Assembly (NCBI GenBank): GCA_914767885.1
Contig: CAJZBQ010000029.1
Coordinates: forward strand, 186,001-250,000
Direction: 5' to 3'
DNA from: Blepharisma stoltei
Lineage: Eukaryota; Ciliophora; Heterotrichea; Heterotrichida; Blepharismidae
DNA: 64,000 nt
Part shown: positions 19,237 to 30,910 of the stretch, piece by piece
How positions within the stretch are numbered: position 1 is the first letter of the stretch
How the letters are laid out: the number at the start of each line of letters is the position of its first letter
The notes under the pieces: model-generated
Told to the model about the DNA's origin: nothing
Databases searched by the model: none
The model's input: the letters and a program-made list of their open reading frames with translations, nothing else
Program-made: the position numbers and the translations under genes

Positions 19237-22224
19237 TTATCCACAATTTAAGATTTTTAATCTTATAAGTTTGCCTGTAGGGTTTTTATGGCACATTGAA
19301 TTTAATATGGAAAAAAATTCTTCGAGATTTTGAGGATTTAGCAGAGGTTTTAGCCTATTGTAGAGATAGGGCAGATAATGAGCGTCAATTCGTGCATAAT
19401 TTAGCATTGGAGAAGGTAAAGGTCTGATTCTTCAATCTGACACTTGGAAAGATTTATCGATTTTTAGACCTAAGTATTCATATATCAATGAAGCTAATGA
19501 AGGACAGTCGTTTTCTCCAGTTATCAGCTTGCTAGCTCTAGCAGTATCAAAAATGTTAGCTGAATAGGCTAAGAAGTCATTTTGCAATCACAAAAGATCA
19601 GAGTCTGCGCCATGAAGGGCTTTGGTTTTAGTTGAATCTATCATCAACTCCTTCATAAATGCTGCTATTTTACTTCTATTAACAAACGGATCAATCACAA
19701 AATCCCTCTCTCCACTTGACAGCTGGATTAATGAAATGCATCCTTTACGAGGCTCAAAAGAATAATATTCCAGATCGACGCCAATCACTGATATATTATT
19801 GAAATACGAAGCCATTTCTTCGAATGCTATTTGGTTATCAACCCATATGAGCTCTGTTTCGTTTAATTCTCTCAATTTTATGTTTATTTCATAAAAGGCT
19901 GTTTTCATTTCAGATAAAGGGGTCGGATAGGTTGGGATTTGATCATAAACCTCTTCATACTCGATTTGAGTGATGTAACTCACAATTTTATTATTCGAGC
20001 TTTGGCTATGAAAATCTTTGAGAAATGCGGATAAATATCAATACCCATGATGCTCGGCAATTATAATAGAGCTCAGTCCTTGAGAATCTTGCAAATTGAT
20101 ATATTCTGAGGGATTATTTGATAGCCCTACAAGGTGTGAAGCAAGATTGCATAGCCCTTTCTCTGCAGCAAAATGCAAAGCTGTCCTTCCTGATTTTGAA
20201 TCTTTTTCAATATATAGATCAGGGATGCATGACAAAATGTGCATTGCCAGTTCTTCCTTGCCTTTATTTATCGCAATTTGAAGCGTTTTTCTTGTTGGCT
20301 TGACTATTTGATAAATTTTTTCTATATCTAAGTCATAATCAAGCAACTTTTCAAGTATTTCATGTTTAATATTTCCTACTCATCTTGGAAGAGCAATTTC
20401 TGAAAACGCTTTGCTTCTCATTACCACTGACTTAAATTCATGATAACTTAAAGAACTTTTGTTCCTCACTGCTCATAATGCGCAGTCATCATTTCCTTCT
20501 GTTATACATTTTTCAAAAAAATCATCTGGAGTTCCAATCCTATTTATTAGTAATTCAAGAATTTTGGAAGATCCATGCCTTATACAGAAAATAACATCAA
20601 TATGTGATCGCTGAACTTCTTCTAAGTCAAGCAGAAAAATAACAGATCTTTCTTGCTCATGAGCAATGGCTACTTGAAGACAACTCCTTCCATCTTTGCA
20701 GCTTAAATTCGGATCTATTCCATTCTGGATTAGTATGCTTGCACAATTCAAATGGCTTCTTATTAAAGCTTGATGGAGAGGTGTATATCCGTCTTTTCCG
20801 AAGTGATATTTATTTGCATTATACTCAAGCAAAAGCTCCAATGAATTTATCGCACAAGAGTAAGCAGCAATGCATAAAGGGTTATTTCCAGTATCATCAA
20901 GAGCTTCTATGCTAGCTCCTGCATCAATTAAAAGTTTTGCACATTCAGAGCTATCCGCTAAGCTGAGAGTGCCTGGTCTTCGGCTTGCGCATCCTCAAAC
21001 TGCGTTGTGAAGCGGAGTTCTTAACCTTGAATCTGGCTTATCAATTTCAATCCCTTTCACACTTAGCAGCAATTCAACTATTTTAGTATCCCCATTCCAT
21101 GCAGCTTTGCTTAATCCCTCTCTAAGTAAGTAAATCATTGGAAAATTTCTTTTTGTGGCAAAATAACCCTTCGTGAGCAAGCAAAATAATTTTTATAAGC
21201 GAATTTTGATATATTTATACTGATTATTAAAATGAAATCTATAGCTAACTCTATTCAATTAATTAGCTTTTATTCTAAAATGTAATTAAACTATTTTTTA
21301 CTTTCAAATTTTCAATAAAGATATTTATAATATAAATTGAGAAAAACAATTAAACCTCTAATGGAGGTGTTAGTGGTGTGCTTCCTAGGGTAGTAGAGCT
21401 ATTTACATTGCAGCCTAAATCAAGCAATATTTTTACAAAGCTGAATTTCATAGAGCTGACAGCAAAATAAAAGAGACTTCGATTTTGTTTGTCTTTATGA
21501 TGGATATTTGCTCCAATTGAAATTAAATAGTTAAAAATATCAAGATTGCGGCCTCTAAGTGTGTAAAATATAGGCGTTAATCCTTCGTCATCTTCTAGCT
21601 CAATACTAACCCCTTTTTCTACTAACATGACTAAGGCTGCTAAATTTTCTTGCTCACAAGCTATATGGATAGGCTTGATCCCTAGGACTCCAATGAATTG
21701 CTCATTTTGTTTTAGCATTTCTAAGTGCATGAAAAATTTCTTCATATCATTTTCTTTTAGTGCTTCAATCAACAATTTAGAAATTCTTTGCCTCTGTTTC
21801 ACAAAGTAACTGAAAGAGTCATCTGGGAAAACTGAGTTAACTTGGCTAAACCATCGACATAAATGAAAAGGCCTATTGGGGCTTGATAATATTTTATACT
21901 CAAGATATGAGATCTGATGAAATATTTAGCGGATTTAAAATGCTATTATTTTTAAAATAGGAATAATTGGCCATTAATAATCAAATAGCTATAGATGCTT
22001 GGCATAGAAAATTTTGGAATCTGTTTCAATTTATAGCAAACATAAAAGTCATTTGAAGAGATAGCTTCTCCAGCTAAATAAGTTTTATTGCAAAGAAAGT
22101 CGTCAATCATTTCGAAATCATTGCGGGGATTGTTTACGTTTATAGAATCTGCAATTGATTTTCATACTGGCTCAGTTGGGCTACTATTACAAAATAGCCT
22201 GATTCCATCATGAAGTCAGTCCAT
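19237..22224 (-). CDS. ankyrin-repeat / DEDDy 3'-5' exonuclease fusion, two IESs
   Basis: Model complement(join(19237..21157, 21381..21890, 21968..22224)), ~895 aa. Residues ~1-105 resemble a GST C-terminal-like fold (NKTYLAGEAISSNDF, HLCRWFSQV). Many ankyrin repeats follow (IKPIHIACEQEN, TPLHQALIRSHLNCASILIQ, RTALHFAAEKG). The last ~190 residues are an RNase D/RRP6-like exonuclease: VIGVDLEYYS (motif I D-E), HGADSDLLWLQND (motif II) and YARIDAHYLPYLY (motif III D with Y), all four acidic residues plus the tyrosine present. Several TGA codons are Trp, including the one joining the ankyrin part to the exonuclease (HHGYWYLS). The substrate is unknown; processing of structured RNA is the family role. 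Ankyrin repeats fused to this nuclease are uncommon. Confidence 0.85.
21158..21380. other. IES (~190-223 bp) with decayed MITE
   Basis: It contains TAACCCTTCGTGAGC...GGAGGTGTTA, a degenerate MITE (21164-21373). Two in-frame boundaries fit: direct repeat TGTG (21154-21157, 21377-21380) outside the MITE, or TA (21164, 21351). The exact junction is undecided; the ankyrin frame continues either way. Confidence 0.72.
21886..21962. other. IES (77 bp)
   Basis: Direct repeat ATAAT (21886-21890, 21963-21967). Excision joins SYLIINGQL to SSPNRPFHLCRWF in frame and removes two stops. Confidence 0.75.
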
Positions 22225-22372
22225 ATTCGTTTTTGTTTAGCAATTATTTAATATAAATTCAAATGATATACCCTATTAAAACTTTTTGTCTTTACGAAAG
22301 CACAAATTACGAGCGAGGATTATGCTTTTTATAATTAAATTATAAAATTAAAAGGACTATATCATTTTATAA

Positions 22373-22969
22373 ATGATTGCAAAATTGTCACTTTTAAAAA
22401 ATGCAGCAAGGCCTGAATTTCACGTGACTAATTATCAGAAGATCAACTTCTGAAACAATTTCAAGCTCAGATGGCACAATAATAAATACAAGCAACTACT
22501 ATTAAACACAAGAGATTTCGCATTCTGCTCTGAGCTTTACAAAATAATTCCGCCTGCAGAAAAAACATATACAAGAATTAATATTCTATTTCTTCACGCT
22601 AGCTTGATTGGGAAAAATATTGAATCAGTGAACAGAAAGGAATATAAATTGTTCAATAAAGAAGTTGACTTTTTTAACAAGCACTGAGGGGTGTTTATGT
22701 TTGAAGTAATGTCAAGATAGAATGAAATCAATTGAAAAGTATATCGCGAGCTAAGAAGAAGCTGAATAGATATGTGTTTAGAAATAGATAAAGGGGAAAT
22801 ATGCAAAGAGTTTATACAAAATAATATTTATGAAGCAGAGGATAATTTAAATGAAGAGCAGCTTCATGCAGTAGTAGAATATATTGATGTTTTAAAGGAT
22901 GCCTTGAATAAGCTAGATGTAGGACAACTAGAAAGCTTTGATTGATTTAATTTAAAAATTGATAAATAA
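22373..22969 (+). CDS. unknown protein, 193 aa, one intron
   Basis: Model join(22373..22705, 22721..22969). MIAKLSLLKNAARPEFHVTNYQKINFWNNFKLRW opens it; a basic, aromatic N-terminal half could be a mitochondrial presequence or an RNA/protein-binding helix, and the C-terminal half is acidic and helical. TGA codons at 22469, 22685, 22730, 22760 and 22943 are Trp. No family recognised. It shares a 148-bp divergent promoter region with the ankyrin-exonuclease gene; 201 bp separate it from the next gene. Confidence 0.72.
22706..22720 (+). other. 15-nt intron
   Basis: GTAATGTCAAGATAG; carries an in-frame TAG. Removal gives FMFENEINWKVY. Confidence 0.9.
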
Positions 22970-23170
22970 AAGTTATTGATATTATATGATTCGCTACTCA
23001 AATCATAATATTGAAAACCATGGAATTATTTTATAGAAATTAGGAATATTAGACACAACCTCTTGGTATATAAAAATAATTAAAATGAAAAAATAACTTC
23101 ACATTCAAAAAAAAAAATTTAATAGTAAACAGAATATGTTAAAATTTCCAATGTACTGTATGAATAATAA

Positions 23171-25687
23171 ATGCAAAATCCTGTCCCTTTCAATGATTTT
23201 GAGAACACAGAAAAGTCTGGCTGGGACCATCGAAGAGCCCTAGAAAACCCGAAGTTGTTTTGAAAATACAGTAAAAATCAAACTAAAAGAAGAAATGCTC
23301 TACGTTCTCTATCCCAAGAAGAAAAAAAAGTGCAAAAGCATAAAATAAAAGTGATTAAAGAGCAGCTTAATCTTGATCCTCCTTCAAAAGACTACTACAA
23401 ATCTCTCAATATAAAGCCCGGGTTCCTATTTTTTAGCTGCTTAATGAGAGCACCTAAAGCTTCAATAAACACTTTAAGCATTAATATCCCAGAAATGCTA
23501 TATTATACTGACAAGATCTATTACTTATATACAAATTCGGCTGGGAAAGTCCAATGCACAACAAATGTTAACTGCTATTTATTTCAAAATGCAGTATCTA
23601 AGCATAAGCCTGCTGAAGAGGAAGCTGTAACTGATACGATAGCAATAATTATACGAATGCCAGGCGAAAAGGAACAAGATATGAACGTTTCAATGATGGA
23701 CTGGCTTCAATTTGAGCTAAAAATGGTCGCAAATGAAACTCTTCCTTATGCTATGATGCAAAGGTATATAAAATGTGCAAGTGGCAGGCCAAGCATTGTT
23801 AGACTTTATTACTATGCTTATGAAAAAACAAACCGCGCCAACTTTGCATATTTTATAAACAGTTTAACCTTTGAAGACGCTGAAATGCAGAATAATATAC
23901 AGCTTTGTGCTGTAAATACTTCGAAACCTAGAAAAATTGAAATTTTTAAACAATCAGGGACTGCCTTGCTTCCTTACGAAAATGAAGCCTCAAAAATCAT
24001 CCATTATTTAAATAAAGGATACAACTGCAGAGTTCAAGAAATTGTGCTTGACTTTATTAGAGATTCAAATGGAACGGTATGACTTATAAGCTGCAAAAGG
24101 ATTATTATTGATCCAAGCACTTTTGCATTTTGCTTGCAGCCTGTAAAAGACTTTTGACCTGAAACTCACCTAGCAAATGAAGATCAGCATATAAAAAAGT
24201 TGAATTTTCCTATTAATGAAGAGAAAAGAAAAGGCGTATTGAGTTTTGTCCATTGTAAATTATGCAGATTAAGCTATCCTAACTATGAGCTTTCAAACTT
24301 AGTCTCATCACGAGTTTTGCTCCTTTTTAAAAATCATGTTACGTTAAGATCTGATTTACCTTTGGACGTTTCTCATTTAAAAGTGTATGCAACTGGCCAC
24401 GTTTCTCAAAGTGTCAGAATCTGCCAGCTCTGCTATACTCTAATTTCAAGTGAATTTGAGCTCATAGACGCACAAAAATCACTTGCCGAGTTTGTTCATA
24501 TCACTATGAAAGAACTGACATACGATGACGATATAATGCCTATATCTCAAATTCCCTTTCTGCCAAGCGAACTAATACAAGTCCGCCTACTTTTCTATGC
24601 AATAAATCTCTGAGATATAGAAAAATCAACTATTAAAGGCACTTTATATATGCATTTTCTATTCTTTGGAAGCACAGTGTCTTTTCCTATACTAATTGAT
24701 GAAGATGAGCAAGGGATTTCTCCAATAGATATCATGAGACTTAACTATCTATTTTATAGCCCCAATAAAACCTTAAAAAAATTCTTCCAAAATTTCATAT
24801 TGGAAATAAGAATTACAAATGGCCCAAAAGTCGAAGATTCTTTACTAGCTCAAACAAGTGGGAAAGTGCTCACAAAATTTCCTGAAACTTTGAAATTAGG
24901 TAGTGCTCTTTATGAAAAGTGGCAAATGGATATGTTTAATTTTGACAGAAAAGAAATGTGCTCGCTAACTTTAATTATTGGGCTCAGCTTCGATAAAAAA
25001 GTACCGAGTAATAGAATTAATGTAAATTTAGACAAGCATCATGATGCTTATATTCCAGAAGATCATTATATGACAGTCGATCCATTTCCAACTCAGTGAA
25101 TGGAGCTGTTTGGGGTCGGCAACAAGTTGGATGAGACTTTGGGCAAGCAGCTAGAACCTGAAGATTTTTATTCTCCACATCTGACTAAATGCGAAATGAT
25201 GAAAATGGACGCTTTGCCATTGTCTGGAAGAAGTTCAGAAAAGCATAAGAAAAATGGGAGCCATCTGCCCTTGTCTGGGAGAAGTTCAGATAAGGATAAA
25301 AGGAAAGAAGAGCCAATTAATAATATTATTAAAAATCAACCGACTATCAATATTAGAAGGGCCTCTAATTATAGCGCAACTCTTGAAAAGCCTCGAAAGC
25401 TTTCAGTTGTTCAAGATATTGATGTGTATAATATCGTTGACGGATTTCTTACACACCGTTCGAGCTCTACACATAATTTACCAAAAGGAAAAACTATCAG
25501 TCTTACAAGTACACCAACTAATTTGAAGACTTCAAAGGTTTCTATGAAAAAACAAAAATCATATTTAGAGCATGTAAAGAGCATGAATGATTATATTATA
25601 ACAGACATGGCTCAAAGAATGGAAAGGTATTCCACTTCAACAAAAAACTCCTTTAATTCTAGGGCGCAATCAGAGCCAAATCTTTAG
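23171..25687 (+). CDS. large unknown protein, 838 aa
   Basis: A single uninterrupted frame from ATG 23171 to TAG 25685-25687 when TGA is Trp (for example 23270, 24080, 24158, 24611, 25097). The middle has two C-x2-C pairs (HCKLCRLSYPN and ICQLCYTLISS, residues ~360-430), possibly a zinc site. Downstream is a beta-rich region (LYMHFLFFGSTVSFPILI, LEIRITNG), then a disordered S/K-rich tail with a near-perfect 20-residue duplication around LPLSGRSSEKHKK/LPLSGRSSDKDKR (residues ~683-718). No signal peptide or membrane segment. I do not recognise the family; it may be a ciliary or cytoskeletal scaffold, but nothing proves it. Confidence 0.8.
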
Positions 25688-25968
25688 TGATTAGCATAAT
25701 AATAACTGTTTCATTTAATTGCATACAAATTTGCTTATTTCTCGTTCATGACATGCTCATTTTTCTTTTAGATTCAAAACTCTTATAAAATTTATTCTTT
25801 AGAATGTAAGCTGTTAAAGTTAATAGAAGATTTCATTATAATAATTACTTGTATATCAAAATATTTTTACATAAAGCAATTTTTATTTGCACGAAGTGCC
25901 AATTCTATAAAAAAGAAGAAATTTTGTTTCCTAAATCTAGGAGGAGAGAGTTATAATATATAATAAAA

Positions 25969-28900
25969 TTAATTTATGAGGTTAAATTCTTCAGGTTCTC
26001 TGACTATCTTTTTCCACCCGAAATAGCAAAATCCAATGATGGCTCCAGCAATTATAAAGCCAAAAGTGAGCATCGAAGCTATTATCATTGGATATCCCTC
26101 TTTACTGCTAATTTTTGTATTGCAAAGATTCCCAGTCCATCCACTATTGCAATAGCATTCTTGATTAATACACTTTCCGTTTCCATTGCAATCATTTCCA
26201 CATTCGCTTGATAAATTAAATTAAATTGCTAAACCGTCATAAGTGGGCAAGCTCACTAACTTTTGCCTTGTCTCCAAAAATAGAATTCACCATCCCACTC
26301 AGAGTTTGAATGCGAATAATGGAAGGCTGCCATTTAGATTTCCAGTCTGAACCTTCTGTCCAAGGGATCAGCTTCCTAGGCAGAGAGTTCCCGATGGTCC
26401 GACAAAGGAAACCATGTGGGGCAAAACCTGTCTGGTCAAGCATAAGTAGCAACCCCACACCCCACTCCCCCAATAAGGGGAACCCCCACCCCCCCTAAAA
26501 ATGGTACCCCCCACCCCCCCTTTCACAGATGGCACCCCCACCCCCCCTCTCGGGTTTATTCTATAGAAGTAATTGATAGGAAACAAGCAAAATAAATTAA
26601 ATATAACCCAATTAAAACACTATATTGATAAATTAAGTCCACAAATTACTTTATATTTATGATTAATTAATAAATTTAAATTAATTAGCAATTAATTAGA
26701 AAATATATTAAATTTGTTTTTTATATTTATAAATATAATGCCAAAGATATAGATAATGGCATTAATTATTAAATGAGCCAAGCACAACACAATAAATTGC
26801 ATTAAATTTATTGATTCATACATTAAAGCTAATCTATTGTCCATTGTATAAGGATTGCAGGACTGAATTGGTAACAGGATTCAATAGTGGTAATAGAAAT
26901 AGCATTTGCTATTGTCAGTTTTACTTTTGGATCTCTAATTCGACTTTTAGCCATTGCTCCACAAAGTTCATAAATATATGCAGGATATATTGCTAATTAA
27001 TACAAAAGATCATTATTATGCTCGCTAACAAATTTTCATATGTGGTGTGCTTAGTAGTTATAGGAAATTCTCACCTCATTCCACCTACTCCTTAATCGAT
27101 TGTGCTACGCTATGTGGATATTGTATAAATCAGTAATTTTAAATATTTAAAATAATAATTTATTTATTACGTCTGCTCTAAATGGCATTTGTCATATATT
27201 TATGCTATATTAAGGGGGGGGTGGGGTGCCATCTGTGAAAGGGGGGTGGGGGTGCCATTTTTTAGGGGGGGGGGGGTACAACTTTTAGGGGGGGTGGGGG
27301 TGCAGGGTTGCTACCTGTGGTTGACCACCTGTCTAGCCCATCTGGCAGTGACAGAAAAACCTCCATGGTGAAAAAAAAAAACTTTTCTCTTCAGCAGGGC
27401 TCCCCCAAGCCTGAAGGCCTATTTTCAGCTTCATCAGTTTGGGTCCTGCTGCTCCACAGGGAGTGCACCTAGGAGTCAAATTTCCGTTAACGTCACCATT
27501 TCATTTCTATTCTCTTGATAAAGGTATTTCCGATTTAATGCTCATTTGTGTAAATACTGGTGAATTATTACTCGGATTGCTTACTAGAAGTTTTTGTATG
27601 AAAACTCCAGAGCTTGTTTCAGTGGAATTTTCATCATTACTTGATTCAGTTGAATTATCTTGAGCTTCACTTGCTTCCTCTGTACTATTAGTTTCTTCTT
27701 GAGTGTCACTTTGGCTTTCTTCCGATACTGATTGAGACTCTTCTTCTATTTTAATATTGCAAATTGACCCCCTCCATCCTGCTTCACATATGCAGCCTCC
27801 ATCATGGCAAACTCCATTGACACAGTCGCAAGTGCAAGAAGGCCCAGAATATCCAAGATTGCAGAGACACTCACCATTTGGCTGACAAACTCCATTTAGA
27901 ATGCTTGTGCAATTATTAGGGCAATTTGATTCATATTCACAAATTAGTTATTAAGTTTAAACATCCTTATAAAGACTGCTCCTGCTGGAAGAGGCTTTTA
28001 CTCGCGCCCTAGTTAAGCGACTCGCATCGCCATGCCATATGTCAGAGTTTCCCGCCATTAAAAATTCAAAAGAAGGTTGAATTTTTTCGTAATTCCCCGG
28101 TTTCATGCTCGGTCAAGACGAACGCCATTGGCAACCATTTCCAACTTCTGGATCCATCTCCAATTGAAGCAAAAACCTGATATTAGAGTACAGCTTGCAG
28201 TCGGCTAACCGGCATTGCGCTTCACCAAACCAAGAAAACTCCGGCCGGATACACATTTCCGAACGTCATACGACGACCTTCCTCAAGATCCCTGTGCATT
28301 TTGTGCGATTCCAGCTACAGGAACCAGAGGGTAGATTGGATCGCACGCCATTTTAGCGTATGCAATTTGATTCATATTCACAGATAGCACCTTTATATCC
28401 AGGGTAGCAATCACACTTTGCAGAGCTTGTGCATAGTCCTCTGTAAAGGCAATTTGCATAGCATTTTGGCTTGATTTCGCATTCATTTCCCATATATCCT
28501 TTATCACACAAACAAATGTCTCCTCTGCATACTCCATTATCATTGCAGTCATTAAGGCATTCAAGTCCTGTGTTAATCAGCATGAGGTCATTAAAGCAAT
28601 GGTTTCCCAAATAGCACCCTCCAAAGACATAAATGTTTTCCCCCACATTTGCAGCTGCGTGTCTCTCCTTAAGTGCAGGCTGAGGGGTGAATTCTTTATG
28701 TTCAAGTTTTGTCCATCATAAAGTCAATAAATCAAGTACATACACGTCATTATAGCAAGTAGTAAGCCCATAGTCGCAGCCTCCAATTAAAAATAGAAAA
28801 TCTCCAATTCTGACTGCAGCATGGCCTTCTCTTGGCTCTGGGATGTATCCATCATCTTTAAGCTGCTGCCATACCATTAGCTCAGCATCAAGCATATACA

Positions 28901-29537
28901 TTTCTGAGCTAACTCCTCCTTCATGGAATCCACCAAAAGTATAAGCCTGCTTCAGGACAATATTCATAGACAGCAATTCTCTTGGTGTTGGTGCATCTCC
29001 TGAGGTCTGATAAGTAATCCACACATTATTTGAAGGAGAATATAGCCACACATCGTTTAAATAACCTCTTGAGTTGTAGCCTCCAAAAACGATCATGTTT
29101 CCATCTGCATCAACCCCTGCAGCATGATTAGTCCTCCCAGAAGGCCGTTCTCCTTCAGGCAATAAATTTTTCCAGTGGTCATTAACTGCGTCGTACTCAT
29201 AAAGATCATTATAGTCCAGACTTTGTGAAGATCCTCCAAAAATGATTATTCGTGTGCCCAATACCACAGCTGAGTGGCCACCTCTCTTGCTTGGACGGTC
29301 TCCTGTTGAGTTCAGCCTTGACCAAGTGAAAGTTTCCGTATTAAAACTATGCAGGTCATTAAAGCATTGCATAGTGACATCACATCCTCCAAAAATGTAC
29401 AAAACCCTACCAATCGTTGACATTGTGTGGCCTCCTCTAGGTAAAGGGACTAATCCTTCCATGTGTGTAATCTGAACCCATGTATAAAGCGGGTATGAGC
29501 GTGCCCAAACTGAAACAATTAATAAGAAAATTAACAT
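25969..29537 (-). CDS. Kelch/EGF type I membrane protein, two IESs
   Basis: Model complement(join(25969..26215, 27523..27941, 28383..29537)), 606 aa. An N-terminal signal peptide (MLIFLLIVSVWARS) leads into about six Kelch blades (RGGHTMSTIGRVLYIFGG, RGGHSAVVLGTRIIIFGG, GRTNHAAG, PREGHAAVR). EGF-like repeats follow (CNDNGVCRGDICLCDKGY and similar). An acidic S/T/E-rich stalk and another EGF repeat come next, then a membrane helix (ASMLTFGFIIAGAIIGFCYF) and a ~20-residue cytoplasmic tail. The order recalls attractin/MEGF8-type surface proteins. Likely adhesion or ligand recognition at the cell surface. Both excisions keep frame. Confidence 0.88.
26216..27522. other. IES (1,307 bp) with C/G-run inverted minisatellites
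   Basis: The 9-bp direct repeat CTTGATAAA (26207-26215, 27514-27522) flanks it. Inside, 26440-26555 carries repeated CCCCACCCCCCCT-type blocks with GGTACC/GGCACC spacers, and 27213-27310 holds the inverted counterpart, with a dispersed repeat on each outer side. The A+T-rich centre has no gene. Confidence 0.87.
27942..28382. other. IES (441 bp) with a 21-bp direct repeat
   Basis: A 21-bp perfect repeat starting GCAATTTGATTC (27921-27941, 28362-28382) flanks a G+C-rich insert. Excision joins CEYESNC to PNNCTSILNGVC within the EGF array. Confidence 0.9.
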
Positions 29538-29652
29538 TAGTAACGACTATATTTATATCACGCATCTTAAAATTAAAAGGAATAATTTAATATAAGTATG
29601 CTTAATGAGCTTTGTTATTGCTATTATTTTGTTCTGTATTAATATATATATC

Positions 29653-30386
29653 ATGGGAAATACTGAAAATTTATTTGAAGCATGCACTTTTAAGCCTTCT
29701 AATGGTAAGGATTGTGAAGATTCGACTAAAAAGCCGATGCCAAAAATAAACAGTTTAAAGATTACATTTATTACATCATATTACATAGCATGCTAAATGT
29801 CCCTACTTCCAAGAGTGAATTATGAACAACTTCGTTAAAAGCCTCATCTAAGGGACTCTTTGTTTGAGGGACCTCCTCCAAGTAACTGCCTATTGGATCA
29901 GGCCCAAAACTGCACTTCTGTGCTCACCTCAGGTGCCAAATATCGCTGGGCCAACTCCTTGCTCCAAAAACCATACCAAGATATGCATTGGTAGCTTTCA
30001 CACGAGAGGACGGGTTGTACGTCCATAACCATTTTCTGTATATTAGGTTTAAAGATAATAAGGTAAAGATTTTTGATTATACAGGTGAGTTTAAAGCTGC
30101 TCGAACTCTTGAGAAGTTAAAAGAAATAATTCCGCTATATGTTCCTATGGAAGTGAGATGCTTTAGAGGGACGTTTATTGAATCTAAACATTCTTATGTT
30201 AGGGTTTTAGGAGTATCTGTTACGAAGAAAAAGTTCCAAATAGTTTATATAGAAGTTTATTACAAGAGTAACAGATTTTTAATAAATCTTCGACCAGAAG
30301 ATCTGTCTGAAAAGGAGCTTGGCCAAGATATTGGGAACTTACAATTAATTCATCTTTTTTCTGAAAAAGCTGTAGTTTGTATTTAG
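29653..30386 (+). CDS. small unknown protein (MGN- N-terminus), ~136 aa, split by IES
   Basis: Model join(29653..29704, 29720..29763, 30072..30386). MGNTENLF suggests possible N-myristoylation. The second part, FDYTGEFKAARTLEKLKEIIPLY..., is a compact mixed alpha/beta stretch ending SEKAVVCI. The 308-bp insert between TAAAGATT repeats must be removed for the frame to continue. A 15-nt GT...AG candidate intron (29705-29719) contains no stop, so it may instead be coding (141 aa). An in-frame upstream ATG at 29605 would add a hydrophobic leader. No family recognised. Confidence 0.6.
29764..30071. other. IES (308 bp)
   Basis: The 8-bp repeat TAAAGATT (29756-29763, 30064-30071) is in phase on both sides. 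The insert carries the G+C-rich dispersed repeat also found at 11105-11180. A 10-bp repeat GTTTAAAGAT (29753, 30047) overlaps but would throw the frame out. Confidence 0.72.
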
Positions 30387-30589
30387 GTTTATCAGCAAAA
30401 TTTCAAAGATTTTATAGGATGGCTTGACTCTATCAAAACAAACCCTAACTTCCCAAAACTCGATCATAGACTCATGATTGTTAATTAAGGGTAGGGATTA
30501 AAAACATTCTAAAAAAAAAACCACACTTAATTAAGATATATAAAGCATTCCTACTGATTAGTAATTATCTATTTATTATTGAAAATAGG

Positions 30590-30835
30590 ATGACAGATTC
30601 CAGTAGGAACGTTCTATTTATTCGGATTAGGTATATATAAAATAAGATATTTTATACTTTATTATATAAATTTTGCAATAGGGACAAAAATATTTTCTTA
30701 CATTATTTTGAAGAACTATTCGGTCAAGAAAGCAAGCAAATATTAACTCCTGAGCAAAAAAATATGGGGAAAATTGTATATGATTTTTTTAGAAATATGG
30801 GATCTAGCCCCACCCCTCAAACGATATTAAATTAA
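30590..30835 (+). CDS. small protein, 64 aa, split by a 51-bp IES
   Basis: Model join(30590..30631, 30683..30835). The reconstructed protein begins MTDSSRNVLFIRIRDKNIFL and ends MGSSPTPQTILN; it is helical and unrecognised. Without excision a TAA ends it after 16 codons. Composition and codon use look coding on both sides. It lies 75 bp before the RPAP3-like gene on the same strand. Confidence 0.55.
30632..30682. other. IES (51 bp)
   Basis: Direct repeat TAGG (30628-30631, 30679-30682), nearly pure A+T inside with an in-frame TAA; length divisible by 3. A 16-nt GT...AG reading (30631-30646) gives a worse protein. Confidence 0.55.
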
Positions 30836-30910
30836 TAGGTGCTTATAGTTATAATTTTATATAAATCTGAAAATGATGTCATATTTAATTATGAGTTAGC
30901 CTTAAATAAA

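Noticed and set aside
19430-19566. Plus-strand frame GKGLILQSDTWKDLSIF...ending at TAG
   Set aside because: It is antisense to the exonuclease domain of the ankyrin-exonuclease gene, which has clear catalytic motifs there.
26237-26586. ORFs across the C-run region (both strands)
   Set aside because: They lie inside the 1,307-bp IES, consist of repeat translation and are not conserved between the two inverted copies.
29753-30056. 10-bp repeat GTTTAAAGAT as IES boundary
   Set aside because: Joining there puts the two exons out of frame and creates a TAA; the overlapping 8-bp TAAAGATT is in phase.
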